DNA from: Plasmodium brasilianum
Lineage: Eukaryota > Apicomplexa > Aconoidasida > Haemosporida > Plasmodiidae
Reading direction: 5' to 3'
NCBI RefSeq assembly: GCF_023973825.1
Contig: NC_090126.1
Span: forward strand, 992,001-1,056,000
Length of the DNA: 64,000 nucleotides
This document shows, one piece after another, positions 9,215 to 22,340 of this stretch. The position numbers and the translations under genes were made by a program. Position 1 is the first letter of the stretch; every line of letters begins with the position of its first letter. The notes under the pieces are model-generated. The model was not told where the DNA came from. It did not search any database and worked only from the letters and a program-made list of their open reading frames with translations.

Positions 9215-12200
9215 ATGAAGAATACAGAGAGTAAAACTATTTTAATGTGGTGTACAGAAATAATAAGTGAAATAAGAAAGAGAAAAAATCAACGTATGTG
9301 CAAAAAAAAAAAAAAAAATTTTGTAGCGAATTAAATGAAATAGAGCAGTTGATAATAAAACGAAAAATAAGAAGGAGATCAACACTCTCTCAGTGTAAAT
9401 ATGTTAAATATATTTATAAAAATTGTTGTATATTGAGTAAATATTTTCATTATAAATTATACTCTACTCAATTTAATAAAAAAAAAATCGTGACTTTAAA
9501 CAAAAGTCTATATTTCGGAAATACTAACAATGGTATTATTCCAAATCAGGAAAAGCCAAATAAACGGAAGATATGTATTGATACTACTATGGTAACTAGT
9601 GCAGAAAATAATAAAACTAATGGAACAACAAAATGCATCATATTAAGGCACTCTCACGCGTTTGAGAATAAACAGAAAAGAGATTTAATGATAACACAGA
9701 CTATAATATTGACTTTGTTTGAACCAAGCTTATTGAAAATTTCGTTAAAGTTTTTTAACTTTTTAATGATATCAATTATTAATCAAATATTTCAAGAAAT
9801 ACTATTTTTGTCTACGTATAATTTCTCTATTGTAGAACAAAAACATTCCAAACGTACACATGATGTTAGTAATGACGAACGCTCAGGAAAATTAAGAAGA
9901 GCACATAACATAGAAGTTACAGAAGCAGAAAAAAATGTAGAGAATTTCAAAAATTCATATAGAAAGATTCCCCCGGAATTACCCATATTTAACCTTATTA
10001 AAAAATTCCGTGTAGACATAGAAATTTATTTTTGTATGATATGCATGAACAGCATATTGTTCAGTAAGGAATTATTTTATAAAAACAGCATAGATTATTT
10101 TTTCAAAGATGTGCTTCCTAATTCATTACAATGCTACAATTATTTCAAAGGGGTAGTAATAAAATATGTAAAAGAACGAAATGATCATGCTTGTAAATGG
10201 GGTATATATCACATCTATTGTAGTAAAATTTTGCTAATTTACTATTATTTAAGTACAAATAATATACTTGAAAAAATGTATTTGAACTTGTTACCAGAAA
10301 TTCTAAATTGTAAGAAGAAAAAAAACCCATTTTTTGAGTCTTTAATTTATTTAATTTATTTAAATTATTATGGAATTAACAGGAATGTTAGTGTTAGAAG
10401 AAGAAGCATTAGCTTTGAACACAACAGATTGTGCTATATGTTGGAGGAAAATGGTAGAAACAAAAAGAACTACCAAAAATGTGCTTACAAAGTGAAGAAT
10501 GAGAATAAAAATAACTCAGCCATCCGCTCAGATGAAAAAAAGTGTTCAACTTTTTATAAATGTTCCATAAATAGGAAGATGAAGCAAAGAAGTACTTACA
10601 ATATATATGACACACTATTAAGGTATAATTACAACGTGCAAGATTTGAATTATTTGTACATAGAAAAATTTCATAATAATATAGAAGAGAATAATATTAT
10701 TAAATTTTATGTGCATGCTGAATCAGTATTATACCCAATATTTCGTTTAAAATCAAGAAAAAATATAAACTCGTTAAAAACTGGAAGCAACTTTATTATA
10801 ACAGAAAGACTAAAAAGGTTAATTAAAGAGTTAATAATAAATGTTTATAATAAAAAGCCAACAATTTTAATAGGAAATCAAGGTTCAGGTAAAACGTCTT
10901 TAATAAAATATATATTTGAGAAATTATATCAAAATGAAGATCAAAAGGAAGAAAATATTATAAGCTTATATTTAGATGATGTATCGGATTCTAAATCTAT
11001 TTTAGGATTATGGGAAAGTAATGAAAAATGTTTTGAATTTAAATACGGTATATTAGCAAAGGCTATGAAAAGTGGTAATTGGGTAGTTTTTGAAAATATT
11101 AATAATATCTCTAATAGCGTGATAGAAAAGCTGCATGAGTTAACTAGTAAGGGACACATATACCTATCAGAAAAGGGGGAATACATATATCCTCACAAAA
11201 ATTTTAGGTTATTTTCAACGATAACTGTTAACAGTGATAATTATAATAACAGTGAGAGCATTTCAAATGAGGAAAACACTGTGGATGAAGGTAACACAGA
11301 AATGGATGAGGTAAACGGTACAAGGGAAGGAAGCCACATTAGTAGTGGTAGTAGCAGTGGCAGCAGTTGTGATGAGAAATGGGCAAGGAGCAACCACCTA
11401 AATTATAGTAATAGAGACATAGGCGAAGTGATAAGAATGAACCACAGACCTAATAATCTGACAAATTTGTTCAACAAATGGCACAGTGTATATATTGGAA
11501 ATTATAGTCGACGAGAAATAAAAGAAATATTATTTAAAAAGCTTAAAAGTAGTGTTCATGATAACTACAAAAATGTGCTATTAAAATGTTACAGCATAAT
11601 GAAAACGTCATTGCAGAAATATCATATATTAAGAAATATTAACCTACATGATTTAATAAAAATTGTTAAGAGAATAAATAAGAAAAAAATTTTTATGTAT
11701 GAAAGTGAAAAAATGAAGATATTCCTATTTCAAATATGTAAATCTATATTAATATCACACATACCAAATATTCATTTGAGGTCTATTTTTTTTACTAAAT
11801 TAGTTAATATATTTGAATTAAATGAAAAAGATGTAATGACAAATATAAAGTCTTATTCACTTGATAGATATATTGATGAATTTAATGAATCATTAGAAAA
11901 TAATTATCCAAAAGTTGTTTTTAATTATGAAAAAATAAGCAATTATTCCTTCATATTGACATCTGTTCATAAATCTATATTATACGAAATAATTGAAGGA
12001 GTGTATAACAAGGAAAGTATATTATTAATTGGTGATACAGGAGTTGGAAAAACGGCTTTAGTAGATTACATTTCAAAAATTTTTGAAACGAAATTACATG
12101 TTTTTGTTTTTAGTGAACAGTCAGAGGCTTCAGACCTTATCGGTAATTATTACCCCTTCAATATAAGTGTTAAAACTAATGAACTCTTTGAAGAGTTCAA

Positions 12201-15200
12201 AAAGTTAAATCATAAAATAAGTTGTTACATACATGAAAAGGAGTTAGATGTTTTTTATATAAAATTAAGTATTATATTAAGTGAGAAAAAATTTTTGACC
12301 TTTTTAAATACCTGCTACAATTATGTAAAATGTGTTATAACAAATTTTAAAAATAACACCAAATTATTTGATATGAAAATAATAAAAAAATGCAAAACCT
12401 TTCAGAGAAACTGTAAAAACATTATTAATTTTTGGTGTACCAATAACTGTAATTTGAATAAAGGGAGAATGAACAAAATAAAAAACCACTATGCTTTAAA
12501 TTACAATTTTGAAAAATTTTTTAAAAAGTGTGAAAACCATGTTGAAGGAGAAAAAATTTGTTATAAGGATAACGATGAAGCGTGCAATTTAGATGATAAA
12601 GCTGAAAGAGAGAAGGGAAAGAACAATAAAGATCCTGTAACGTGTATAGTGGAGGAAGAAGAATGTAGCCAAAATGCGAACGAATTAATATTTAAATTTC
12701 ATGATGGTATTTTAATTGACTGCATTAAAAATGGCCACTGGATTTTACTTGATGAAATAAATTTAGCACAAACAGAAATATTACAGAGACTACAGGGCTT
12801 AATGGACCTGTCGAATAAACATTTCGAAGTTGTAGAAAAGGGAAATGAGCAGATCAAAATTCACAAAAATTTCCGATTATTTGCTTGCATGAATCCACCT
12901 ATCATTCCTAGTATGAAAAAAAAAAAAACAGAAAAAAATATGGCTGAGTCAGGGAATGCAAATAGAGATAGAGGTATCAGTGGCAGAGGTATCCACGACA
13001 AGGGAAGTAACAGTTATAACAATGATTCTTCTATAGATGCAGATATGATAGATAACGTTAACATTGACTTATATAATAGTACCATTTCATCAGGAAAAAG
13101 GGAATTACCCCCAATTATTAGAAACAAATTTACGGAAATATTTGTTGATGAAATTTTAGAGTATGAAGATATCGAAATGATTGTTAAACATCTTTTAAAA
13201 GAAATTACATGCGATACTGTTCTGATAAAAAATATTACGAATTGTTATTTAGAAATTAAAAAAGAAAGTCTAAAAAATATGAATAGCCAAGACAATAAAC
13301 CCATATCTTTTTCTACGAGAAATTTAGTGAGAGCAATTAACTATGCCGTTCACGTGCATAAGAGAAAATTTAAGCCTTTATCACTTTATGTAGCTGTTTA
13401 TCATGGATTTATCTGCAATTTTTTAAGCTGTGTCAATTTATATAACCAGAAAATTATAGAAAATATATTCAACAAATATTTTAAGTATCCTAAACAGAAT
13501 AAAGCTCAAAATTGCAATAATGATGTTATGCATATTGAGAAAAATGGAATTATAAATTATACCATTTTAGAGAATTACTACCTGTACAAATGGTATAATA
13601 AAAAGAAGGGAATAGAAGAAAGCAGTGCCAGTACGCATAGCGCAAGCACAACGATATGTTCTAATAGCAGATCTAGTAACAGTAGCAATAATAAAGGTAA
13701 TAATAATAATAATAGTAACAAGAATAAAGGTAATAATAACAGTAATAGTACCAAATATAAAAGCAATTGTAATAGTAATAATAGCAGTAATGTGGTAATT
13801 AGGAATACTAATGAAATGGAAAAATATGCTTGCATAGAAAATAGCTGGATATTATGTGGAAATGAAGAAGTAGATTTAAAAAGCATTTTATCAAATTTTA
13901 TAATAACAAAAAATGTGAAGGAAAATATAAAAAAATTAGCGTTATGTTTAAGTGGAATAAAAACACCAATATTGCTAGAAGGAAATACATCAGTTGGAAA
14001 AACATCTTTGGTAAAATTTTTTGCAGATATAACAGGACATAAATTTATTAGAATTAATAACCATATGAACACAGATATAAATGAATATTATGGTCAATTT
14101 GTTAATGACAAAAATAATGGAAACTTAATTTTTGAAGAAGGAATATTTGTAAAAGCAGTAAGGAATGGTTATTGGGTAGTTTTAGATGAATTAAATTTAG
14201 CACCTTCAGAAGTATTAGAATCATTAAATAGAATTCTAGATGATAATAAAGAAATATATATTCCTGAATTAAAATGCTACGTTAAAGCGCACAAAGATTT
14301 CATGCTATTTGCAACTCAAAATCCAGCTAATAGTAATAAGTATATTGGTAGGAAAGAGTTATCCAAAGCGTTTAGAAGTAGATTTATTGAATTTTATATA
14401 AATGATTTTGAAGTTGAAGAATTAGAAATAATTTTACATAGAAGATGTGCTATATCTCCTAATATTTCAAAAAAAATGATACAAGTATTTACCGAACTAA
14501 GAAATGTGAAATCTAATTATAACTATTTTAATGATAATCTTATGACATTAAGAGATTTAATTAAATGGGGGAATAGATACCCGAATACTAACACAGAAGC
14601 GTGTTTACATGGCTATTACATCATTGCAGAAAAATTAAGAAATGAGAAAGATAAACAAACTGTTAAGGATATTTTAAGTAAAAATTTTTTAAAAAAGGAA
14701 GAAGAACTGATAGTAAATTATGAAAACGACCAAGACGTTAAAAATTTGAAGGATATTTTTTTTAAAAAAATTTCTTCCATAAATAATCTGCAAAATGTGC
14801 AAAGCAAATCATTGAGTGAGGATAACAGGATGGCCCGAGGGACGCACTCCTCCCTGGGGTTAAGAAGCGGGGACCAGGGAAAAAATGATGATCAGGAAGA
14901 AGAAAATGATGAGAGTAGCATATGTGAAAAGCCCTACAAATATGATGAGTACCTCAAATGTGATAACTTGAAACGGTTTGAATACCTAAAGAACATCCAT
15001 TTCGGAAAAAACATGAGCAGGATAATTTGCTTGCTACTAAAATGTTTCAAGAACAAGGAGTCGGCATTACTAATAGGAGAAACTGGATGTGGAAAAACGA
15101 CATGTTGCGAATTATTAAGTTTTGTAAAGAATATAAAATTAAATGTTTTAAATTGCAATGAAAGTACAGATGTGTATGATATTATTGGTAGTTTAAAATT

Positions 15201-18200
15201 AGTACAAAATAAAAAAGAAGATTATGAAAAATTAAAAAAAAATTGTATTGAATTATATAATGAAATTACCCAAAATTATCAAGACCAATTTGCTTCAATG
15301 TTTTTAAGTGGTATCATACATGAAAAAATTACAGATATAAAAAAGGAGGATTTTTTAATATTTAATCTTTATTTACAAAAAAGGTATAATTTAAATGAAA
15401 ATATTAAGAGAAAATTGATAAAAATGGAAAGGTCTATAAACAATTTAAAATCGGTTTTCACATGGTTTGATGGTATTTTGGTATCTTCTTTAAAAAAGGG
15501 TGATATATTTTTAATGGATGAAATATCATTAGTTGAATCTTCTGTGCTTGAAAGATTTAATTCTGTATTAGAATATGATAGGACTTTGTTACTAACAGAA
15601 AAAGGAGGAAAGAATATTAAAAATTTAAAAGCACACGATAATTTTTCATTTATAGGTACTATGAATCCTTGTGGTGATTTTGGAAAAAAGGAGATTTCTC
15701 AAACTTTGAAAAATAGATTTACTGAAATTTTTGTTGAAACGTGTTCATACAAATCGGAAGATTTTTACTTCTTAATTATGAAACAGTTGAATTTTACAGA
15801 AAAAAAAAAGAAAATATATATTAAGCAACATATTGCTAGGTGTCTCTGTAGTTTATTTCAGCAAATAACTGAAAACAGAGCCTTGTCATTATCATCATTG
15901 TCATCCTCCTCCTCATCATTACGTTTCACTCTTTCCAATAGAGACGCAATTAAGTGGACGACCTTTATGAATATATATATAAATAATAAAAAACAATTAT
16001 ATATTAAAAAGAAAAAGGATAAAACGATAGAAATTTCAACAAATAAATTAAAAGCCTACTGCATACGAAGTTACTATCACAGTGGCTGTCTAATACTAAT
16101 TGATGGAAATGAAGATATGAAATCAAAACAAATTTTACAAAACATTTTGATGAAAAATTTAGAAGATTTATGTACGTCCTTTAAATACAAATTGCATGGA
16201 AAAAAAAAAAAAAAAATGTATGAACTTTTTTAGGGAAACGTATAATTTTATATTTAAAAAAAAATACTTAAGAATTAACGATTTGCGCGTCATATTTAAG
16301 AAAAGACTACGTTACGATTTAAATGAACTTTCACAAAGTTCCAATTTTGTTTTCAAAACTCCAAATATTAAAAAAAATTTGTTTAAAATTATTAGAGCAA
16401 TGCAGTTAAATAATTCAATTTTGCTTGAAGGCTCTCCAGGTGTTGGAAAGACATGTATAATAAACATACTGGCCAAGTTAACAAACAACAAATTAATTCG
16501 TATAAACTTGTCTGAGTGCACAGACATTTACGACTTCATAGGGTCGTATTTTCCTATAAAGGAGAAGAGCAGCAAGCAGTTAAGATGCGGGGTCCAGGGT
16601 GAAGAAGTAGAGGAAGAGCAGTATGATAAAGCACAGACAGAGCAGCGTGAAAAAGCAAAAACTGCAGTGGAGAAAAAGGCCAAGTTTGCTTATTTTTGGA
16701 AGGACGGGAAATTAATTGAATGTATGAAGAAAGGATATTGGATACTCATAGACGAAATAAATCTAGCGAATCAGCAAACGTTAGAAGGTATCAATTCTAT
16801 ATTAGATCATAGGAAAGAAATATTTATACCTGAAACGAATGAAATTGTTAAGTGCCACGAAAATTTTCGATTGTTCTGTTGTCAAAATCCTTACAAAGAA
16901 GGAGGAGGAAGAAAAGGTTTGCCAAAATCCTTTTTAAATAGATTTTCAAAAATCTATTTTGAAGAGTTAAATGAAGAAGATTATTTGTGCATTGTTCAAA
17001 GTCTATATGGTAATTTTATTTCTTCGGATATAATAAAAAAAATTGTAAAAATAATTTTTGTAATAAAAAAAATCAATGTGCTATTAAATGAAAGTGAATG
17101 TTGGGTTTGGAATTTAAGAGACATTTTAAGGATATGCAAATTTATGAAATATTACAGTGCTAGTAGTAATTTTGTTATGATATGTGAGATGCTTATATGC
17201 AGCAGATTGACCTGTACCGAAGATAGGACTATTGTGCGAAGTGTTATAGCAAATATTTATAGCGGTAACGATGATTTTGTAAATCAGTTATCTGAAGTGA
17301 CGACAAGAGATAACTTAATTAATTCATTAAATTGTAGTAACAGGAATAGTAACGGCAATGGTAATACTAATAATGGCAGTAATGATAGAAGTTACAATAG
17401 CTGTAATGCAGCCACCTATGCTAGTGATAATTATAATTTTTTATGCTCTGCTTTTAGCGAAATTTCTGATCATGTTATGTCCTGTTTTTCCCCCGATAAA
17501 AGGAACTCACTTATTACAAAAGGCAGCCATAAGAATACAAATGCTTCATTATGTAGTAATTTTACGCTGTCTTTACACATATTAGCAAAGGATGAAAAAA
17601 TTCTTCATGAATGTCTTTATGCAATAGAACTTAATATTCCTATTTTATTGAATGGGCAAAATAACTGTGGAAAATCCTCTTTTGTTTATAAATTATCATC
17701 AATTTTTCAGAAAAAATTATTTGAGTTTTCGCTAACAAATGATGTTGACACATTTGACTTATTTGGTTGTTATGAACACAATAGTAGAAACAATGCAATA
17801 AAAAATTTTGAAAAAAAAATATATAAACTGAACAAGCTCTTTTTAAAAATTGTTTTCAAAAAAGAAAATTTAGGAAAATTTTATACGAGCCTTTTCTCTA
17901 AAAAGGAAAATGCAAAAAATGGCGAAAATGGAGAAAATTCTGGCACATCTATTGTAGACACACACGAAAGTGATGAACAAAATAAAAATAAAAAAAAAAG
18001 GAAGCAAATTAAAATAAACATAATGGAAAAAATTAATCATCTGTCATTTCGTTATATTAATGCTCTGAAAAATAAGAAATATAATTTGAAAATAGCCGAG
18101 AACGAATATGTAGGTTTTATAAATAATATAAAAAAAATATGCAAAAAGGAATGTAACAAAATGGCTCATATCCTTTCTAACATAACATATTTGTGTAAAA

Positions 18201-21200
18201 TTATAAATGAAAATCATATTAACGAAAATGTGTATATATATAATGAAGGAAACTTTATTAAGGCAATTAAATATGGACACTGGGTGTTGCTAAAACATCT
18301 ACATCATTCTGTTCCGTCCTTGTTAGATAGACTAAATAGTCTTTTTGAAGAAAATGGCTATATACTACTTCACGAGTTTGGTAAAAAGAAAAAAATTAAA
18401 CCACACAAAAATTTTCAAATTTTTTTAACTTTAAATTCAGAAGAGCATTATAAAATTAGTAAGGCATTACGAAATCGTTGTTATGAAATATATTTCGGAC
18501 ATATGAATGAATATGTGAACAATGCAATAAATTTTTATCATCATCCATTAGGTACAAGCATCGTTAATAGTATAAGCAAATTTGAATCCAAATGTAACTC
18601 TAACAATAAACCTTGTAAAGTACATATGTCCGTATGTGAAGAAGAGCGCTTCAGATATGAAAATACATTTATAAACAGTTCAAAAGACTCCTATCTTATG
18701 AGTAGTATTAATGACAGTGTTCAATATAGTAAGAACAATAACGTCTTAATTAATACATATGATGATCCCAAGAGGAGCAAAAATTTTCATATTCATATGA
18801 TAAATTTATGTTACAGTTTTCAATATAAGAGCAGTAGTGATGATTTAGCAAAAGAGATTCATATTGCTGGTCAAAATAAAACACAAATTGAAAAGGATTA
18901 TGTAAATTTGATTAAAAAAAATAACATATTTTTCTATTTAATAAAATCCATTTTAAAAAATGTAAGGAAGGGAAAAAAGTACGCTAGCATATGTGATAGA
19001 AGCAGATGTAGTAGTAGCTATTTAACGGTTCCTCTGGTTGATCTTTTTATTAAAAAGGACGGCATAAAAATGAACTGCACAAAAATACTTGACTATGTAA
19101 ATTATTGCTACAATTCTTTTTATGTTACTCATGGTGTAAGGCTTAATGTTGATTTAGTATACTTTTGTTTAATTATTTCCCTCGTTACGTACATCATAGA
19201 ATATATATTTGATGAAGACACAATAAACGAAACCAAGAAAATTTTGAAGAACTCAAAATTGAATCATACGTTTAAAAAGAGCCTACAAATATTACTAAAC
19301 TATAAGTTTGAAAACAATTTTTATTATATAGATAAATACATTGAATTCATATGTAGTAATTTCTTATTAGCAAGAAATAGGAACAGTATTCGCAGCACTC
19401 GCAGCAGAAGCCGAAGGAGTTTTAAAAATTTGGGTCAATGGAAGCCTATTTTTATGAACTCCTTTGTAAATTTTTACTGCCTCATATTTTCAAAATTAAA
19501 TGGAGAAATACAGCTATTATGCTACCCATTTTTTGACCACCTTAACAACTGTGTAATTAACGTAGTATATAGACTAAAAATTAAAATAAGGAAATTTATA
19601 AAAAATAGGGAGCAATTAAATTCACTAATAAGCAATATAAACAGTAGTAATTTTGTTCACAAGATACAGTACAAATATTTTATTTATTTTTATTTTCATA
19701 TATTCATAAATTATATATACAATTTTAACAAGCTGTATGATAAAGGAACAGTACTATTTAATGAGAGCTGTGGAAATAATAATACATATGCTTACATATT
19801 AAAAGAAATAACATTGGTTAGTTCTTTCTACAAATTGAAACTAAACAAAGTATTTTGTTACTTAGTGTATTGCTTCATACAGAATTTTTCTCTTTATGAT
19901 ATATTTTACAGATATGAATACCTGTTAAACCTTAAAAATAAAATAATTATTAAATGGGATAGTTTAAGTAGGGATTACTACGATATAGAAACAGCAATGT
20001 ATCTTGATTTTGTTACTAGAAAAATTATTTGCAAAAAATTTGTCTATTTTAATATAATAATAAATTACATATACAATGCTATATATAACGAAAAATCTGC
20101 AAAGTGCGATCAGATAAACAAAAATTGTGTAAACGTTAAACGAAGTAGTAATGATACCTTTTGGGAACAAAAGTCAAGACATGATATAAAGAAAGAGAAC
20201 AACAGCAGCAGCAATAATAATAATAATAATAATTATAATAATGATAATAATAATAATGATAATAATAATAATGATAATAATAATAATAATAATAATAATA
20301 GTAATAATAATAATAAAAGGATTTCCTTTAAGCCTTTACTTGCTGCCAAAAAATACCTTATAAACAATTTTCACGTAGGACTTTCAAAAGTTTTACCATT
20401 TTTTGAAGCCTTCTTAAATTATAACGTTAGTTACAGTTATTTCTCAAGATATATGCATAATAGGAAGAGGACAAAATGCTTCATTTTTCATCATATGAAT
20501 AAATTTTTAATTTTTGTAGAAAAAATTGTCTTCAAAATGTTAGAACAGAATAGTATACTAGTTGGTGAGGACTTGTTTAATTATTATGTGTTTATTTATA
20601 ATTTTACATTTCACGAAGTATGCAATTTGAAATATAAAAATATATGCAGCAAAATTATTTTCCTAAGAGACACAGTAAAATTAGCATCTAAGGGGAACCA
20701 TTTTAAGAAGATCAATTCTAAGTTAATGAAACTTTTGCATGTAATAAAATTATATGTTCAGGATAATTTACCTTCGTTTGGATGCATGTACAGAGGGGAA
20801 AATTTTGATGAAGGTTCTGTTGTTTACGATGATAAAATTGGCAGTAATAATAATAGTAATAACAGTAGTGATAGTAGTAATAACAGTAATAATATTATTA
20901 ATAACAGTAATAATATTATTAATAACAGTAATAATATTATTAATAACAGTAATGGTAATAGGAATACTGATTCATGTAATAGTTTTGCTCATACAAGGAA
21001 TGACATAAATTACAGCAAAATTACGAAAAACATACCCATATATTTTGATCAAGAGAACAAAGTAAAGCATGTAAACATCCATTTTGAGAATAAATGGATT
21101 AAAAATATCTTTGAAATTGTTAATAATATTTATGTGAGTTATTTTATATATATAAGAAACAGAAACAACTATTTTCATATTTTTATGAATTTTCCTGTGC

Positions 21201-22309
21201 ATCATGAGTTAGTACCAAATAAAGCGAGCATAAATAGTGATTCCATTTTGTGCAAGATGGAGGAACAAAAATTTAATAAAACGTTGGAAGCACTTCTCAT
21301 ACAAACCAAGTCCTTTTCTCATGCCCTTAAAAATTTACAAAATGATGAAAAGGCATATTACTCAAAAATTAAAAGTATAGAAAAATTAATTATAAAAAAT
21401 GTAATATACCAAAGTGGAAAATTGAAGATGAATGCACACAATATATTTGAGCAAAATTTTTCCAGTAGAAATCACATAAATAATAGCAGTAATTGTAATG
21501 ATACAACTTCAAATTATTCAACAAACGAATATATTATGTGTGAAAGTAACAACCTCTTTTTTTACTACCAATTTATCATTTTTAATATAAACTTGAAATA
21601 TTTATATAATTCCTTTATATACTTGTTAAATTTGTATATGTGCATGAAGTACTCAAATGCGTTGGAAAATGGACAACAATGTGAGTCCAAAAAGCATTGG
21701 GATCCTTGTTTATTTGTGGATAACTGTAGTTTCTATTTTACAAAAGAAAAAAAAAACTTGTACATAAATAATGCAAAAAAAGACCTAAATGAAAATATAA
21801 AAGATGCTATAAAACAAATATATATATATTTAGAAAATATGGAAAATACTATATTTATATATGAAGAAAAAATTGAAGTATTGAGTTTATTAAAAGAAAC
21901 ATATGGAATGTTAGAATATGCAGAAAAAAAGATAGATGATAAAAAATATTTAAATGCGTTTGGATTGAACTTAATTTTTGTTACAATTGAAGAAGTATTA
22001 TACCTTATTTACGCATTACTAATGAATGTTTACATGATACTTGATAGGAATTATAGTTATACTAAGGAAAACGTGAACAGAATGAGGACTTTAAAAAAGA
22101 AGAAGAATACTCTTTTATGGGCTTTTAACAACGCGCCAACGGTAAACAAGTACACGTCTTTGAAGAAAAGAACATTGAATAGGCTCGCAACCCCAACAGA
22201 TAATATGGAGCCCTCATTCTGTAATAATAGTAGTAAGAATAGAAATAATAATAGTAATACTAATAGTAATAATAATAATAATAATGATAATAATAATAAT
22301 GACAATAAC

Positions 22310-22340
<31 letters not shown>

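Noticed and set aside
16196..16233. Programmed ribosomal frameshift in midasin
   Set aside because: No stimulatory structure is evident after the A17 run, and the other breaks occur in the same kind of tract; homopolymer length error is the simpler reading, so it is kept only as an alternative.
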